From: Deltaproteobacteria bacterium
GTDB taxonomy: Bacteria; Desulfobacterota; GWC2-55-46
Reading direction: 5' to 3'
DNA: 64,000 nt
Assembly (NCBI GenBank): GCA_015075075.1
Contig: JABTVA010000005.1
Span: 121,944-185,943, forward strand
Position numbers and translations under genes: made by a program. Below are positions 1 through 10,902 of the stretch, one piece after another. The number at the start of each line of letters is the position of its first letter. Position 1 is the first letter of the stretch. The notes below the pieces were generated by a model, which worked only from the letters and a program-made list of their open reading frames with translations, was not told where the DNA came from and made no database searches.

Positions 1-162
1 GGCTGATCGGAGTCAATGGCAGACGGGAACGAACGGCCCGGGAGCTTCCATTGCCCGACTTGCCATTCCATTCTCTGGATTAAAGGAGTGCTGATTGTGC
101 CACTTTTCAGGCAGGTTTTCAAGGGGTAAATCGGACAGAATAAGTCTTTAATACGGCGAGCT
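1..162. other. Intergenic, nothing recognised
   Basis: No coding frame, hairpin terminator or known repeat was recognised here. It lies downstream of lspA, which is read on the minus strand. Confidence 0.4.
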
Positions 163-660
163 TTATTCGTGCCTGGAAAAGAAATAGCTGAAAATCACGA
201 GCCCCACCCCGACGGTTATGGCGGAGTCAGCCATATTGAAGGCGGGCCAGTGCCAGGAGGCGACATGGAAGTCCAGAAAGTCCACGACCGAGCCGAACCG
301 TATCCTGTCGACGAGGTTGCCGATGGCGCCGCCCGCGACGAGCGAGAAGGCCAGGATGGAAAGCCTGTCCCTGGACTGCCTTGCAAGGACCGCAAGGAGC
401 AAGAGCGCGGCAAGGGAGACGCCTATGAGGAAGAGTTTCCTCAGGACGCCACCCTGGTTCAGTATGCCGAAGGCCGCGCCCTTGTTGAGGTAGTACACGA
501 TATTGAAAAAGCCGGGCACTACCTCCACGGCCTCGTAAGGATGGAGGCTCCGGGTGACGGCGAGCTTAGTCAATTGGTCGAGTACGGCTATTCCCGCCGA
601 GACCGAGGCGAATATCTTGTAATTGGCCCTTATCTCAACGCCTCCACGCATCTTTCGCAT
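163..660 (-). CDS. lspA: Lipoprotein signal peptidase (signal peptidase II)
   Basis: Inner-membrane aspartyl protease that removes signal peptides from diacylglyceryl-prolipoproteins. The 165-residue protein has the family size, four hydrophobic segments and both catalytic aspartate motifs: GNLVDRIRFGSVVDFLDFH and the later FNMADSAI. It overlaps the end of ileS by about 30 bases on the same strand, a common lspA-ileS arrangement that implies translational coupling. The first ATG is taken as start; an ATG three codons later (651) is equally possible, since no clear ribosome binding site separates them. The reading frame is intact, unlike its neighbour ileS. Confidence 0.95.
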   Translation of the reverse strand: MRKMRGGVEIRANYKIFASVSAGIAVLDQLTKLAVTRSLHPYEAVEVVPGFFNIVYYLNKGAAFGILNQGGVLRKLFLIGVSLAALLLLAVLARQSRDRLSILAFSLVAGGAIGNLVDRIRFGSVVDFLDFHVASWHWPAFNMADSAITVGVGLVIFSYFFSRHE

Positions 661-3499
661 ATGGCCGGGTGCTCATGGTCCTTGCCGACATAGGTGCTGT
701 AGTGCCAGCACCTCTCGCATTTCCCGCCGTCTGCCCTGCCCACTACGATATTGAGCCCGGGTATCTCCTCGGACTGGAACATGACGGATTTTCCGTCCCC
801 GCCAAAGGCGGCGCCGACCAACGGCTGGTCGGAGACTATGAGCCTCGATATGATGAGGACCTCTTCGAGCGCCTTCTCCTCGCTACGGAGAAGGTCAAGG
901 TCCTTCTCCGGCGGGTATACGACGGCCTGGGCGTCGAGCGGGTGGCCTATTATCTTTGCCTGCTGCCGCGCGGCCTCCAAAGCCTTTGATATCTCGCCCT
1001 TGTACTCCATGAGCCTATCCCACTTCTCCTCGAGCGACGGGTCGAGCCACCCTTTTTGAGGCTCGGGCAGGGACGCGAGGTGCACGCTCCCGGCCTTTTC
1101 CCCGGGCATGAAGGCCCAGGCCTCGTCGGTCGTGAATACCAGCACGGGCGCCGTTAGGCGGAGCAGATGGTCGAGCACATGGTATATCGTGGTCTGGGCC
1201 GCCCTCCTTCCCCTTGAGTCGGCACTTGCCGTCTAAAGACGGTCTGACACGACATCGAGGTAAAAGGCCGAGAGGTCGACGGTGCAGAAGTTGTGCACGG
1301 AGTGGTATACGACGTGGAACTCGAAATCGTCATAAGCGGCCTGTATCCGCTCGGTTAACCGGGTGAGCTTGTGAAGCGTCAGCCTGTCCAGCTCCTCCAG
1401 CTCCTCGTAGCGGACCTGGTCCTTTTCAGGGTCGAAGTCGTAGAGGTTGCCGAGGATAAACCTGAAGGTGTTCCGTATCCTCCTGTAGGCCTCGGAAAGC
1501 CTCTTAAGTATCTCCTCGGAGATGCGGACGACCTCACGGTAGTCCTCGCCCGCAACCCAGAGCCGTAGGACCTCTGCCCCGTACTTTCCGATGACCTCCT
1601 GCGGGGCGACAACGTTCCCAGTGGACTTGCTCATCTTTCGGCCTGAGCCGTCGACCACGAAACCGTGGGTAAGTACCGCAGAATAGGGAGGTACCGAGCG
1701 GGTCGCCTCGGACGCAAGGAGCGAGGAATGGAACCAGCCCCTGTGCTGGTCGCTCCCTTCGAGGTAGAGGTCCGCCGGGAACTTGAGGTTCTCCCTCTTT
1801 TCGAGCACCGCAGCGAAGCTCACGCCCGAGTCGAACCAGACGTCCAGGATGTCCTCTTCCTTCCGGAACTCTTTTTTGCCGCAATCAGGGCAGGAGATGC
1901 CCTCGGGCGCGAATTCGCTTAAGTCCCTTCCGAACCATGCGTCAGCGCCTTCCTTCTCGACCACGGAGGCGAGCCTCTCGATAAGGCCCGCGTCGAGTAC
2001 GGATTTACCGCAGCTCACGCATTTGAGGGCCGGTATGGGCACGCCCCATGCGCGCTGCCTTGAGAGGCACCAGTCCGGCCTGTTCTGAACCATGTTGTAG
2101 ATGCGGTCCTTGCCCCATGAGGGTATCCACCTGACCTTCCCGGCGATGGCCTCCAGGGATTTTTTCCTCAAGCCGCCTGCCTCCCCCGCTTCCCCTGCCT
2201 CCATCGATGCGAACCACTGCTCCGTGGCCCTGAAAATTATGGGGGATTTGCACCGCCAGCAGTGCGGGTACGAGTGCCTTATGTCCTCCTTCAAGAGGAG
2301 CGAGCCGTTATTCCGGAGAAGCTCCACTATGGCGTCGTTGGCCTTGAAGACGTGCTGCCCCGCGAACTCGGGCACGACCTGCATGAACTTTCCCGCGTCG
2401 TCAACCGGGTTGTATATGTCAAGGCCGTACTTAAGCCCGAGCTCATAGTCGTCCTGGCCGTGGCCCGGCGCTATGTGCACGATACCGGTTCCGGCTTCTG
2501 TAGTTACGTGATCACCGAGAAAGACTCTGGATTCCCTTTCTATAAAAGGATGTTTGCAAATAGTACCCTCTAAAGTGTCTCCTGTACCGGCATAACGAAT
2601 ACTACCCGCTTCTTTTTTAAGATCGAGTTTTTCAAGGAAAATGTCTGAAAGGTCAGTTGCCAAAAACCAAATCTCTTCATTTCCTTTCCAATTTACTTTT
2701 ATTGCCTCATATGCAATGCCTTTCCCCACAGCAAGGGCAAGGTTTGCCGGAAGGGTCCAGGGCGTGGTCGTCCATATTACAAAATAACAACTTATATTTT
2801 TGCCGATATCCTCTGAAAGGTTTTTTTCGTTTTCAAGACGTTCCGGAAGTTTCTTTGCCTGAAATTTCACATAGACCGAAGGCGAGGTCTTGTCAGCGTA
2901 CTCGACCTCCGCTTCGGCAAGGGCAGTCATGCAGGAAGGGCACCAGTGGACCGGCTTCTTGCCCTTGTAAACGATGCCGTTCTCGGCGAACCTCTTGAGC
3001 TCCCGGAGAATCGAGGCCTGGTAGCCGTAGTCCATCGTGAGATAGGGCCTCTCCCATTCGCCGAATACGCCGAGGCGCTTGAAGTCCTCGCGCTGGACCT
3101 CGACGAACTTCTCCGCGTAGGCCCTGCACCTCTTTCTCAACTCCAATTTGGATACGCCGTGCTTTTCCTTGCCCAGCTCCTTCTCGACCTGGAGCTCTAT
3201 GGGGAGGCCGTGGCAGTCCCAACCAGGGACGTAGTCGGTCGAAAACCGGCCATGGACCTGCTCTTTACTACGAAGTCCTTGAGGATCTTATTGAGGGCGT
3301 GGCCTATGTGTATCCTGCCGTTCGCGTAGGGCGGGCCGTCATGCAGGGTGTACTTTGGCCTTTCCTTCCCCGCCTCCATTATCTTCTTGTAAAGGCCCGA
3401 GTCCTCCCAGGCCTTAAGCGTCTCCGGCTCCTTTTTGGGGAGCTCGGCCCGCATCTGGAAGTCGGTCCTGGGGAGGCTAAGGGTCTCCTTGTAGTCCAT
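630..3499 (-). CDS. ileS: Isoleucyl-tRNA synthetase (one frameshift, one in-frame amber)
   Basis: Cytoplasmic class I synthetase that charges tRNA-Ile. The HIGH-type motif ([11 protein letters not shown]) lies near residue 65, the editing domain ([18 protein letters not shown]) follows, then the KMSKS loop ([10 protein letters not shown]), the anticodon-binding domain and a C-terminal zinc site ([11 protein letters not shown] plus CERC). Two lesions are seen. A frameshift falls near 3235-3245: the downstream frame resumes with the family sequence [20 protein letters not shown]. An in-frame TAG lies at 1233-1235, exactly where the family motif has tyrosine ([21 protein letters not shown]), with the same frame continuing to the normal C-terminus. 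The gene is essential and no other copy is seen, so both lesions are probably sequence errors. Start ATG at 3499. Confidence 0.93.
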
Positions 3500-3807
3500 C
3501 TGATGTTGCTCCTGTCATTTCCGCATTTTTGCCCGAAATATTAAAAATAGCACAAGGAGGCGGGAAATAAAAATATTTTTTGGCCAGAGAGGCGAGACAA
3601 ACCGCGGAAAGCCCTAACAGGCTGCTGCTGCCCCGCCTCCAGCCCCATGCTCGCTACGCATTATGCCCCTGGTATTTCAGAAAGACATTCATTTTGCTGA
3701 TATCTGTTCAGGTTAGTTCATGCCCGGCCCTGTTTACTCCATGCGGGTTTCGTGGTATCTTAGAGGGTAAACTTTTTTGTAAAATTCGAGTAATTATAAG
3801 GCGTTAG
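3500..3807. other. Divergent intergenic region, ileS / uvrB
   Basis: This 308-base gap separates the divergent starts of ileS and uvrB, so it must hold promoters for both, but none is convincing by eye. A truncated, reverse-oriented copy of repeat B occupies about 3583-3675. Confidence 0.5.
3583..3675 (-). repeat. Repeat B, truncated copy
   Basis: Read on the minus strand it begins with the repeat B right-arm words (ccaggggcataatgcg, then agcatggggctggaggcggggcag). Only about 90 bases of the roughly 370-400 base element remain. Confidence 0.6.
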
Positions 3808-5814
3808 ATGATAAAAAAAGAATCGCCATTCAGGATAAAATCGGAATTTACCCCAAAAGGGGACCAGCCCCGGGCCATAGAGTCCCTTGTCGAGGGACTG
3901 AGGGGCGGCGAGCAATACCAGGTGCTCCTCGGGGTCACAGGCTCGGGCAAGACCTTCACCTCCGCCAAGGTAATAGAGGATCTCGGCAGGCCCGCGCTCG
4001 TCATAGCCCCGAACAAGACCCTCGCGGCCCAGCTCTATGCAGAGTTCAGGGACCTCTTCCCGGAGAACGCGGTAGAGTACTTCGTCTCCTACTACGATTA
4101 TTACCAGCCCGAGGCCTATGTGCCCACGACCGACACCTTCATCGAGAAGGACGCCTCCATAAACGACGAGATAGACAAATTAAGGCACTCTGCGACCCAC
4201 TCGCTCCTTACTCGGAGGGACGTCATCATAGTCGCCTCGGTCTCCTGCATCTATGGAATAGGCTCGCCTGACGACTACGGCTCCATGCACGTATACGCTG
4301 AAAGGGGCATGGAGACCGACAGGGCCGCGTTCCTTAAAAAGCTCGTGGAGATGCAGTATTCGAGGAACGACGTGGACTTCCACAGGGGAACGTTCAGGGT
4401 GAGGGGTGACGTGGTGGACGTTTTCCCGGCTTACGAGGCCGAGACGGCCCTCCGGTTCGAGTTCTTCGGCGATACCATAGAATCCATAACCGAAATAGAC
4501 CCGCTCCGGGGGAAGCCCCTCCGTAAGGCCGAAAAGGCGCTCATACACCCTGCGAGCCACTTCGTCACAACGCGGGACAACCTGACGAGGGCCATCGAGG
4601 GCATAAGGGTGGAGCTCCGGGAAAGGCTCAAGGAGCTTAAGGCCGCAGGGAAGCTCCTGGAGGCGCAGAGAATAGAGCAGAGGACGCTATTCGACATAGA
4701 GATGCTGCAGGAGATGGGCTACTGCCCGGGCATAGAGAACTATTCGAGGCACATCTCGGGGCGGCTCCCAGGCGAGCCGCCATATACGCTCATGGATTAC
4801 TTCCCCGAGGACTATATCCTCTTCCTCGACGAGAGCCATATAACGGTGCCGCAGCTTAACGGCATGTACCACGGCGACCGCTCGAGGAAGGAAACGCTCG
4901 TGGAGTACGGCTTCAGGCTCCCGTCGGCCCTGGACAACAGGCCGCTAAGGTTCGAGGAGTTCGGAAGAAAGATATGCCAGGCGGTATATGTTTCGGCCAC
5001 TCCGGGGGAGTACGAGTACCGGATGGCCGGGGGGAGCGTCGTCGAGCAGATAATAAGGCCGACCGGCCTCATGGACCCGGAGATAGAAGTCAGGAGCGCG
5101 GCTGCCCAGGTTGACGACCTCCTCTCGGAAGTGAGAAAGAGGGTAAAGGCCGGCGAGAGGGTGCTCGTTACGACACTCACCAAGAGGATGGCCGAGGACC
5201 TTACGCAGTATTATTCGGAGCTGGGGATAAGGGTCAAGTACCTGCACTCTGACATCGAGACGCTTGAGAGGGTGGAGATTATCCGGGACCTCCGGATGGG
5301 GAAGTTCGACGTGCTCATCGGGATAAACCTTTTAAGGGAGGGGCTCGACATACCCGAGGTCTCGCTCGTCGCCGTGTTCGACGCGGACAAGGAAGGGTTT
5401 CTCCGCTCGGAGAGGTCGCTCATACAGACATCGGGCAGGGCCGCGCGGAACGTGAACGGGAAGGTCATACTATACGCCGATACCGTCACCAGGTCCATGC
5501 AGGCCGCGAACGGCGAGACCGCGAGGAGGCGCGAGAAGCAGTCCGAGTTCAACAGGGCGAACAACATCACACCAGAGACAATAAAGAGCAGGATAAAGGA
5601 CGTCCTGAGCTCCATATACGAAAGCGACTACTATACGGTCCCGGTTGCGGCGGAAAAGGCCGGGGAATACGTGCCGCCTCACGAGCTGCCGCGCCTCATA
5701 AGGTCGCTGAGGAAGGAAATGGAGAGGGCGGCGAAGAAGATGGACTTCGAGAAGGCGGCGGAACTCCGGGACAGGATAAAGGAGCTCGAGGCGATGGAGA
5801 TACGGGTCGGCTGA
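3808..5814 (+). CDS. uvrB: UvrABC excision nuclease subunit B
   Basis: DNA-damage-binding helicase-like subunit of nucleotide excision repair; it receives DNA from UvrA and positions UvrC. The 668-residue protein is full length. Walker A is GVTGSGKT at residues 42-49. The beta-hairpin that clamps DNA is recognisable ([21 protein letters not shown]). The DEAD-like motif is FLDESH, and helicase motif VI lies in QTSGRAARN. The C-terminal UVR domain ([24 protein letters not shown]) that contacts UvrC is intact. It stands alone on the plus strand with no uvrA or uvrC nearby. Confidence 0.98.
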   Translation: MIKKESPFRIKSEFTPKGDQPRAIESLVEGLRGGEQYQVLLGVTGSGKTFTSAKVIEDLGRPALVIAPNKTLAAQLYAEFRDLFPENAVEYFVSYYDYYQPEAYVPTTDTFIEKDASINDEIDKLRHSATHSLLTRRDVIIVASVSCIYGIGSPDDYGSMHVYAERGMETDRAAFLKKLVEMQYSRNDVDFHRGTFRVRGDVVDVFPAYEAETALRFEFFGDTIESITEIDPLRGKPLRKAEKALIHPASHFVTTRDNLTRAIEGIRVELRERLKELKAAGKLLEAQRIEQRTLFDIEMLQEMGYCPGIENYSRHISGRLPGEPPYTLMDYFPEDYILFLDESHITVPQLNGMYHGDRSRKETLVEYGFRLPSALDNRPLRFEEFGRKICQAVYVSATPGEYEYRMAGGSVVEQIIRPTGLMDPEIEVRSAAAQVDDLLSEVRKRVKAGERVLVTTLTKRMAEDLTQYYSELGIRVKYLHSDIETLERVEIIRDLRMGKFDVLIGINLLREGLDIPEVSLVAVFDADKEGFLRSERSLIQTSGRAARNVNGKVILYADTVTRSMQAANGETARRREKQSEFNRANNITPETIKSRIKDVLSSIYESDYYTVPVAAEKAGEYVPPHELPRLIRSLRKEMERAAKKMDFEKAAELRDRIKELEAMEIRVG

Positions 5815-5820
5815 GTTTAC

Positions 5821-5995
5821 CCGCGCCTGTAGATGTAGGGGTGTATGAGCCTCCCAGAGCCGCGAGAGAGCATGAGGGCCCTGGCCTCGCTCATCCCGAG
5901 GGCGCGCATCCCGCAGAAGACGCTGGCTATTGAGATACGCCGTAAGAGGCGATGCTCCACCCGCTTCGAAAGATATGGGTGCCTACATTTTCGGC
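5821..5995 (-). pseudogene. Possible remnant of an M48-type metalloprotease C-terminus
   Basis: On the minus strand an open frame of about 54 codons ends at a TAA (5821-5823). It begins with a HPYLSKRVEHRLLR stretch that resembles the C-terminal substrate-side motif (THPxxxKRI) of M48/HtpX-family proteases, and ends IHPYIYRRG. No HExxH catalytic motif or upstream domain is present before repeat A. It is either a decayed gene end or chance; the similarity is judged by eye only. Confidence 0.25.
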
Positions 5996-6089
5996 TTTTC
6001 GGCGTATTGGAACGGTGCTTAGCGGCTTTCAGGCTGAGATTCAGTTGAGAGCATGTCTGCGGACTTCGGCATAAATGATTATGATTGAT

Positions 6090-6197
6090 AGGCTTGTTGA
6101 AAAGCCCATCTGGTGTTGCCTTGTAATGTCACTGCGGCGTGCAAGAGTACGCCCGTTCCTATTTTCGACCTTGCATCTTGAGCTTTTTGAGCAGCCT
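6090..6197 (+). repeat. Repeat A, copy 1
   Basis: Begins aggcttgttgaaaagcccatc and ends cttgagctttttgagcagcct, with the internal gtac/agtacgcc half-palindrome. The ends are imperfect inverted repeats, giving a MITE-like element of about 110 bases. A further 20-base tail (tgttattttgagttttttgc) is shared with other copies. Confidence 0.75.
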
Positions 6198-6251
6198 GAA
6201 TGTTATTTTGAGTTTTTTGCGACCTTATAGTCTGATTCCATTCGGGAGAGT

Positions 6252-8680
6252 ATGATGCGCGATTTTCTTTCAGAAATGGCCAAAAGGCCGCTCGTCTTCG
6301 ACGGCGCAACCGGGACAATGCTCCAGAGGCTGGGGCTTAAGCCCGGCGGGTGCCCGGACGAGCTTTGCCTTAAGGAGCCGGGACTCGTCAAGAAGGTGCA
6401 TTCGTTATATGTCGAGGCCGGCTCGGATATCGTGACCACGAACACCTTCGGCGCGAACAGGGTGAAGCTCGACGAGTACGGCCTTGCACCGAAGCTTAAG
6501 GAGATAAACGTCGCGGCAGCCAGATGCGCGAGGGAGTCCGTCGGCGCTGAAAGGTTCGTGGCCGGAGGGCTCGGCCCCACAGGAAAGTTTGTCGAGCCGG
6601 TCGGGGACTTGGCCTATGACGAGGCAGAGGAGATTTTCAGGGAGCAGGCCCTTGCCCTCAAGGAGGGAGGCGCGGACCTCGTAATAATCGAGACCATGAT
6701 GGATCTCCGCGAGATGAAGGCCGCGATACGGGGCGCGAAGACGGCCGGGCTTCCGGTCGTCGCCACCATGACCTTTGACGAGACCATGAGGACGGTACTC
6801 GGCACTCCCCCGGAGTCTTTCGCCATTGCAGCCGCCTCTCTCGGGGCGGACTGCGTCGGAGCGAACTGCTCTTTGGGCATTGAAGGCATATACAAGGCGT
6901 TACTCGCCATGTCGAAGGTGGTTTCCATCCCCTTGATAGCCCAGGCCAACGCTGGCATACCGGTACTAAAGGGCACGGAGACCGTCTTCCCGGCCTCTCC
7001 CGAGGAGATGGCCGCGTTCGTGCCCAGGCTCGTCGAGGCCGGGGTAAGGGTCCTCGGCGGCTGCTGCGGCACCACCCCCGAGCACATAAGGAAGATGGGC
7101 GACGCCTTCAGGAACTCGAAACCCGCGCCCGCGAGGAAAGCCGCCTTTACCGCGCTTTCGTCCCGGACCTCGTTCATATCGTTCGGAGGCGGGTCCTCGC
7201 CAATTATTATAGGCGAGAGGATAAACCCGACAGGAAGGAAGCTCCTTGCAGCCGAGATAAAAGAGGGGAAGACGGCAGGCATAAGGAACGAGGCCAGGGG
7301 GCAGGAATCGGCAGGGGCCGGCGCGCTCGACGTGAACGTCGGGGTGCCGGGCATTGACGAGCCTTCGGCCATGGCAAGGGCCGTCTTCGCGGTGAACGAG
7401 AATTCGAGGCTCCCGATAGTAATCGACTCTTCCGACCCCAATGCCGTCCTCGCTGGCCTTAAGGCCGTTGACGGCAAGCCGCTCATAAACTCCATAAGCG
7501 GCGAAGAGAAGAAGCTTTCATCCATCCTCCCCCTTGCGAGGGAGTACGGGGCCGCGCTTTTAGGCCTTGCCCTTGACGACGACGGCATACCCGATACCGC
7601 CGAAGGCAGGCTGAAGGTAGCCGAGAAGATGCTTAATGCGGTAATAAAGGCGGCATGAGAAAAGAGACCTTGTCATAGACTGGCCTGGCCATGACCGTCA
7701 GCGCGGCACCCGAGAGCGCGAAGGAGACCTTGAAAGCCATAAGGCTCGTAAAGGAGCGGCTCGGCCTCGCGACCGTATTGGGCGTAAGCAACATCTCCTT
7801 CGGCCTTCCGGCAAGGGAGGTCATAAACGCGAACTTCCTTACGATGGCCCTTGCGGCCGGCCTGGACGCGGCCATCATAAACCCGAACAACAAGGCCATG
7901 ATGGACGCTTTCCACGCCTCGCTCGTCCTCATGAACAAGGACGTCCGGGCCGAGAGGTACATAAGGAGGCACCAGGCGCTTACGGAGACCCAGGCGGTAA
8001 GGGCGGAGGGCGCTCCTGTATTTGCCGCTCCCAATGCGGCGGACCAGTCCATAGGCGGCAGGCTCAAGCGCGCCGTCATCGAAGGGGACGAGGAGAACAT
8101 AACCGCGCTCGTCGATGAGGCCCTCAAGGAGGGCTGGGAGCCGATAAAGATATCCAACGAAGCCCTTGTGCCGGGCCTCGAAGAGGTCGGGAGGCTCTTC
8201 GCCTCCAACAGGTATTACCTCCCGCAGGTCATGCTCTCAGCCGACACCATGAAGAAGGCCTTTACGCGGCTAAAGCAGGAGATGCAGGGACGGAAGGGGC
8301 CATCGCTCGGCAAGGTGCTCCTTGCGACCGTCGAGGGCGACATCCACGATATAGGGAAGAACATCGTCGCCACCCTCCTTGAGAACCACGGCTTCGAGGT
8401 AATAGACCTGGGGAAGAACGTGAGCGCCGACCGTATCGTCGAGGAAGCGGAGAAGAACAAGGTGGATATAGTCGGGCTCTCTGCGCTCATGACCACGACG
8501 GTCCTTGAGATGGATGTTGTCATAAAGCGGCTCAAGGCAAAGGGCATAAAGGCCCTCACGATAGTCGGCGGCGCGGTAGTGACAAAGGAGTTTTCCGACA
8601 AGATAGGGGCCGACGAGTACGGCGGAGACGCGCTCGGGGCCATAGAGAAGATAAAGAGGCTCATAGGCACTCACGCCTGA
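6252..8680 (+). CDS. metH: Short methionine synthase, cobalamin-dependent (frameshifted)
   Basis: Transfers the methyl group of methyl-tetrahydrofolate to homocysteine through cobalamin. Residues 1-290 form the zinc-dependent homocysteine methyltransferase barrel (GANCSLGIEG and the zinc cysteines in GGCCGTTPEH). The pterin-binding domain starts at IIIGERINPTGRK. A B12 cap and a B12-binding domain follow, the latter with the histidine ligand motif EGDIHDIGKN. The protein ends after the B12 domain, so the SAM-dependent reactivation domain of E. coli-type MetH is absent. At 7640-7690 three single-base indels would restore KAGMRKEDLVIDCLAMTVSA, so the break looks technical. A lone ASKHA-family gene at 49.3 kb could supply reactivation (inference). 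Confidence 0.93.
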
Positions 8681-8780
8681 TTTGGCGGCAACCTCTTAAA
8701 CGGATTTTTTTAGCCGGACTCTGCGTCGGGCCGGAGATAAAAACGCTCACATAAGAGTTGCATGGTTTTGACCGCGACCA

Positions 8781-8806
8781 GCGGGCTCTCGGGCCCGCTT
8801 TTATTT
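8781..8806 (+). terminator. Rho-independent terminator after metH
   Basis: Stem GCGGGC (8781-8786) pairs with GCCCGC (8793-8798), followed by a T-rich run. Confidence 0.65.
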
Positions 8807-8869
8807 TGGGAAGGGCTGACAGGCAAGGGATTTCAGGTCGTCCGTCCATCATAAAGGCTGATAACTCTG

Positions 8870-8952
8870 TCCCCCTCTTTCCAAAGAGGGGGCAGGGGAG
8901 ATTATCCATTGATAATTCATAATCCCCCATATCCCCCTTAGAAGGGGGGATA
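8870..8952. repeat. Repeat E, copy 1
   Basis: Palindromic blocks ccccctctttccaaagaggggg and tcccccttagaaggggg flank gcaggggagattatc. The same order of words occurs at 62362-62465, so this is a dispersed intergenic repeat. It sits just upstream of the rlmD-like gene. Confidence 0.65.
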
Positions 8953-8973
8953 TGCAATTAAACTTAGAGATAA

Positions 8974-10301
8974 ATGGCTGAAGTAGTCGAGATAACCTCC
9001 CTGGCTTACGGGGGCAAGGGCGTGGGCCGCATAAACGGCAAGGTCGTCTTCGTGCCCTATTCTGCGCCTGGCGACGTCGTCGAGGTCGAGCTCGTATCCG
9101 AGAAGAAGGGCTACTCGGAAGGCGAGATACGGCGGATTGAACGGCCTTCGCCGCTACGCGTTGAGCCAGTGTGCCCCGTTTACGGCGAGTGCGGGGGCTG
9201 CAGCCTCCAGCACATGAGATATGGAGCTGAGCTCGAATGGAAGCAGAGGATGCTCGAAGAGACGCTCAGGAGGGTTGGGAAACTTGAGGTAAAAAGCCAC
9301 TACGGTGACGGCCTCCCTGCCAGTCCGGAGGCCGTGCGGTTCGAGGAGCCTATGGCCTCGCCGAGGGAGTTCAACTACCGGTCGCGGGCGAGGTTCCATT
9401 TCGACGGCAGGAGAGCGGGCTTCTTTGCGGCAGCCTCGCACAGGGTCGTGGACATGGATGGATGCCCGCTCCTTGACCAGCTCATAAATGAAAGCTATCT
9501 CGACATAAAGGACGTGCTCAAGTCGATTGCCAAGCCCGGCATATCCTCTTTCGAGATTGTCTTGAGCGAGCGTGACTCGAAAACCGTAGCCGTCTTCAAC
9601 GCGCATGAGGCCAGGCCCCTTTCATGGGCAGGGGCCCTTGCCGGGGTAAGGCATCTTAAGGGGTTCGAGGTCAGGGCTTCTGCGGACAGGGGCAGGAAGG
9701 GGAAGAGGGTCGCGATTGAGGGCGATATCACGGTATCATATTCGCTCAGCGGGGTCGATTTTTCCGCCCCTGCCGGGATCTTCTCGCAGGTCAACAGGCT
9801 CCAGAACAGGAACCTTGCAGCCAAGGCGATCGAGTTCGCGGCGCTTTCCGGAAAGGAGACGGTCGTCGACCTCTTCTCAGGGGCGGGCAACCTGACTTTG
9901 CCGCTTGCGCGGAAGGCAAAAAAGGCCATCGGTGTCGAGGCGGACCGGGAGGCCGCAAGGCAAGGGACCGGCAACGCCGTTAGAAACTCGATTGAAAACG
10001 CGCGCTTCCATGCCGAGGACTCTATCCTCTGGCTCAAGCGCAACCTGAATATCCTTGAAGGGGAAGGGAACTCTGTGTTAGTATTGGACCCACCGAGAGG
10101 TGGAGAACCGAATAGCGCGCGATCCCTTTCAGGGGCAAGGCCGGGGAGCCGTGGCTATATCTCATGCAGCCCGCCGACCCTCGCAAGGGACCTCTACTTT
10201 TTGCGGGACCGGATACAGGGTATCCGGGGCCGTTCTGATCGACATGTTCCCCCGCACATATTGCTATCGAGAGCATCACTGGCTTGAGGCTGGCTGAATA
10301 A
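8974..10301 (+). CDS. rlmD: RNA (uracil-C5)-methyltransferase, RlmD/TrmA family
   Basis: SAM-dependent m5U methyltransferase of 23S rRNA or tRNA. An N-terminal TRAM RNA-binding domain (residues 1-60) is followed by an iron-sulfur cluster motif (CPVYGECGGCSLQH, with a fourth cysteine in MDGCPLL), as in RlmD. The Rossmann SAM site is VVDLFSGAGNLTLPLA, and the catalytic cysteine is in YISCSPPTLARDL. Near the C-terminus the frame slips; the correct sequence is recovered as GYRVSGAVLIDMFPRTY then IESITGLRLAE, ending at the TAA at 10299-10301. Exact target base is not decidable from sequence; the cluster motif favours RlmD. Confidence 0.85.
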
Positions 10302-10331
10302 GGTTTTTTTTCAGATTAAACGGAGAGGACA

Positions 10332-10823
10332 ATGCACGAGCTTCCCATAATAAAACAGCTCCAGGAGGAGCTTCAGAAGGTTGAGAAGGAGCTCAGGGTC
10401 GACGTGCCCAAGGAGCTCCAGAAGGCCGCCGCGCACGGCGACCTCCGCGAGAACGCCGAGTACGAGGCCGCCAAGCACAGGCAGTCGTTCCTGCAGGCCC
10501 GCGCCGCGCACCTCTCCGCGAGGATCAACACGCTGGGTTCCCTTAAGCTCGACGACATACCCAAGGGCTCCGCGGGCTTCGGCTCAAGGATACACCTCGA
10601 GGACCTCTCCAGCGGGGAGGAATCCATATTCGAGCTCGTCACCCCCGAGGAGGTTGACCCCAGGAACGGGAAGATATCCGTGAGCTCCCCCATTGGGAGG
10701 GCGCTTCTGAACAAGAAAACAGGGGACGAAGTGGTGGTGGACCTGCCTTCGGGCAGGAAGGAATACGAAGTGACCGAGCTATACACCCTTCACGACCTCC
10801 TTTTCAGGAAGCCGGACAGGTAG
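10332..10823 (+). CDS. greA: Transcription elongation factor GreA
   Basis: Rescues backtracked RNA polymerase by stimulating transcript cleavage. The N-terminal coiled coil carries the acidic-tip region (GDLRENAEYEAAKHRQSFLQ), and the C-terminal FKBP-like domain ends KEYEVTELYTL. The length of 163 residues is typical. A ribosome binding site (ggagag) precedes the ATG. It follows the rlmD-like gene closely and may share its transcript. Confidence 0.96.
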   Translation: MHELPIIKQLQEELQKVEKELRVDVPKELQKAAAHGDLRENAEYEAAKHRQSFLQARAAHLSARINTLGSLKLDDIPKGSAGFGSRIHLEDLSSGEESIFELVTPEEVDPRNGKISVSSPIGRALLNKKTGDEVVVDLPSGRKEYEVTELYTLHDLLFRKPDR

Positions 10824-10844
10824 GGCCTCTGCTCGCTCGCATGA

Positions 10845-10873
10845 TTGCGCCGACGATATTCCGGCTGTATAAT
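10845..10873 (+). promoter_or_regulatory. Sigma70-type promoter of the carbonic anhydrase gene
   Basis: A TATAAT -10 box (10868-10873) is preceded by TTGCGC (10845-10850) at the ideal 17-base spacing. Confidence 0.6.
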
Positions 10874-10902
10874 CCCGTTCAAAACACATGAAAGGAGCGT
10901 CT

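Noticed and set aside
630..3499. ileS as a pseudogene
   Set aside because: It is essential, no second copy is seen, and both lesions are one-base events within otherwise perfect family sequence.
5815..6251. Cobalamin or SAM riboswitch upstream of metH
   Set aside because: The gap holds a gene fragment and repeat A. No B12-box (GCCACTG-like) or SAM-riboswitch core was found.
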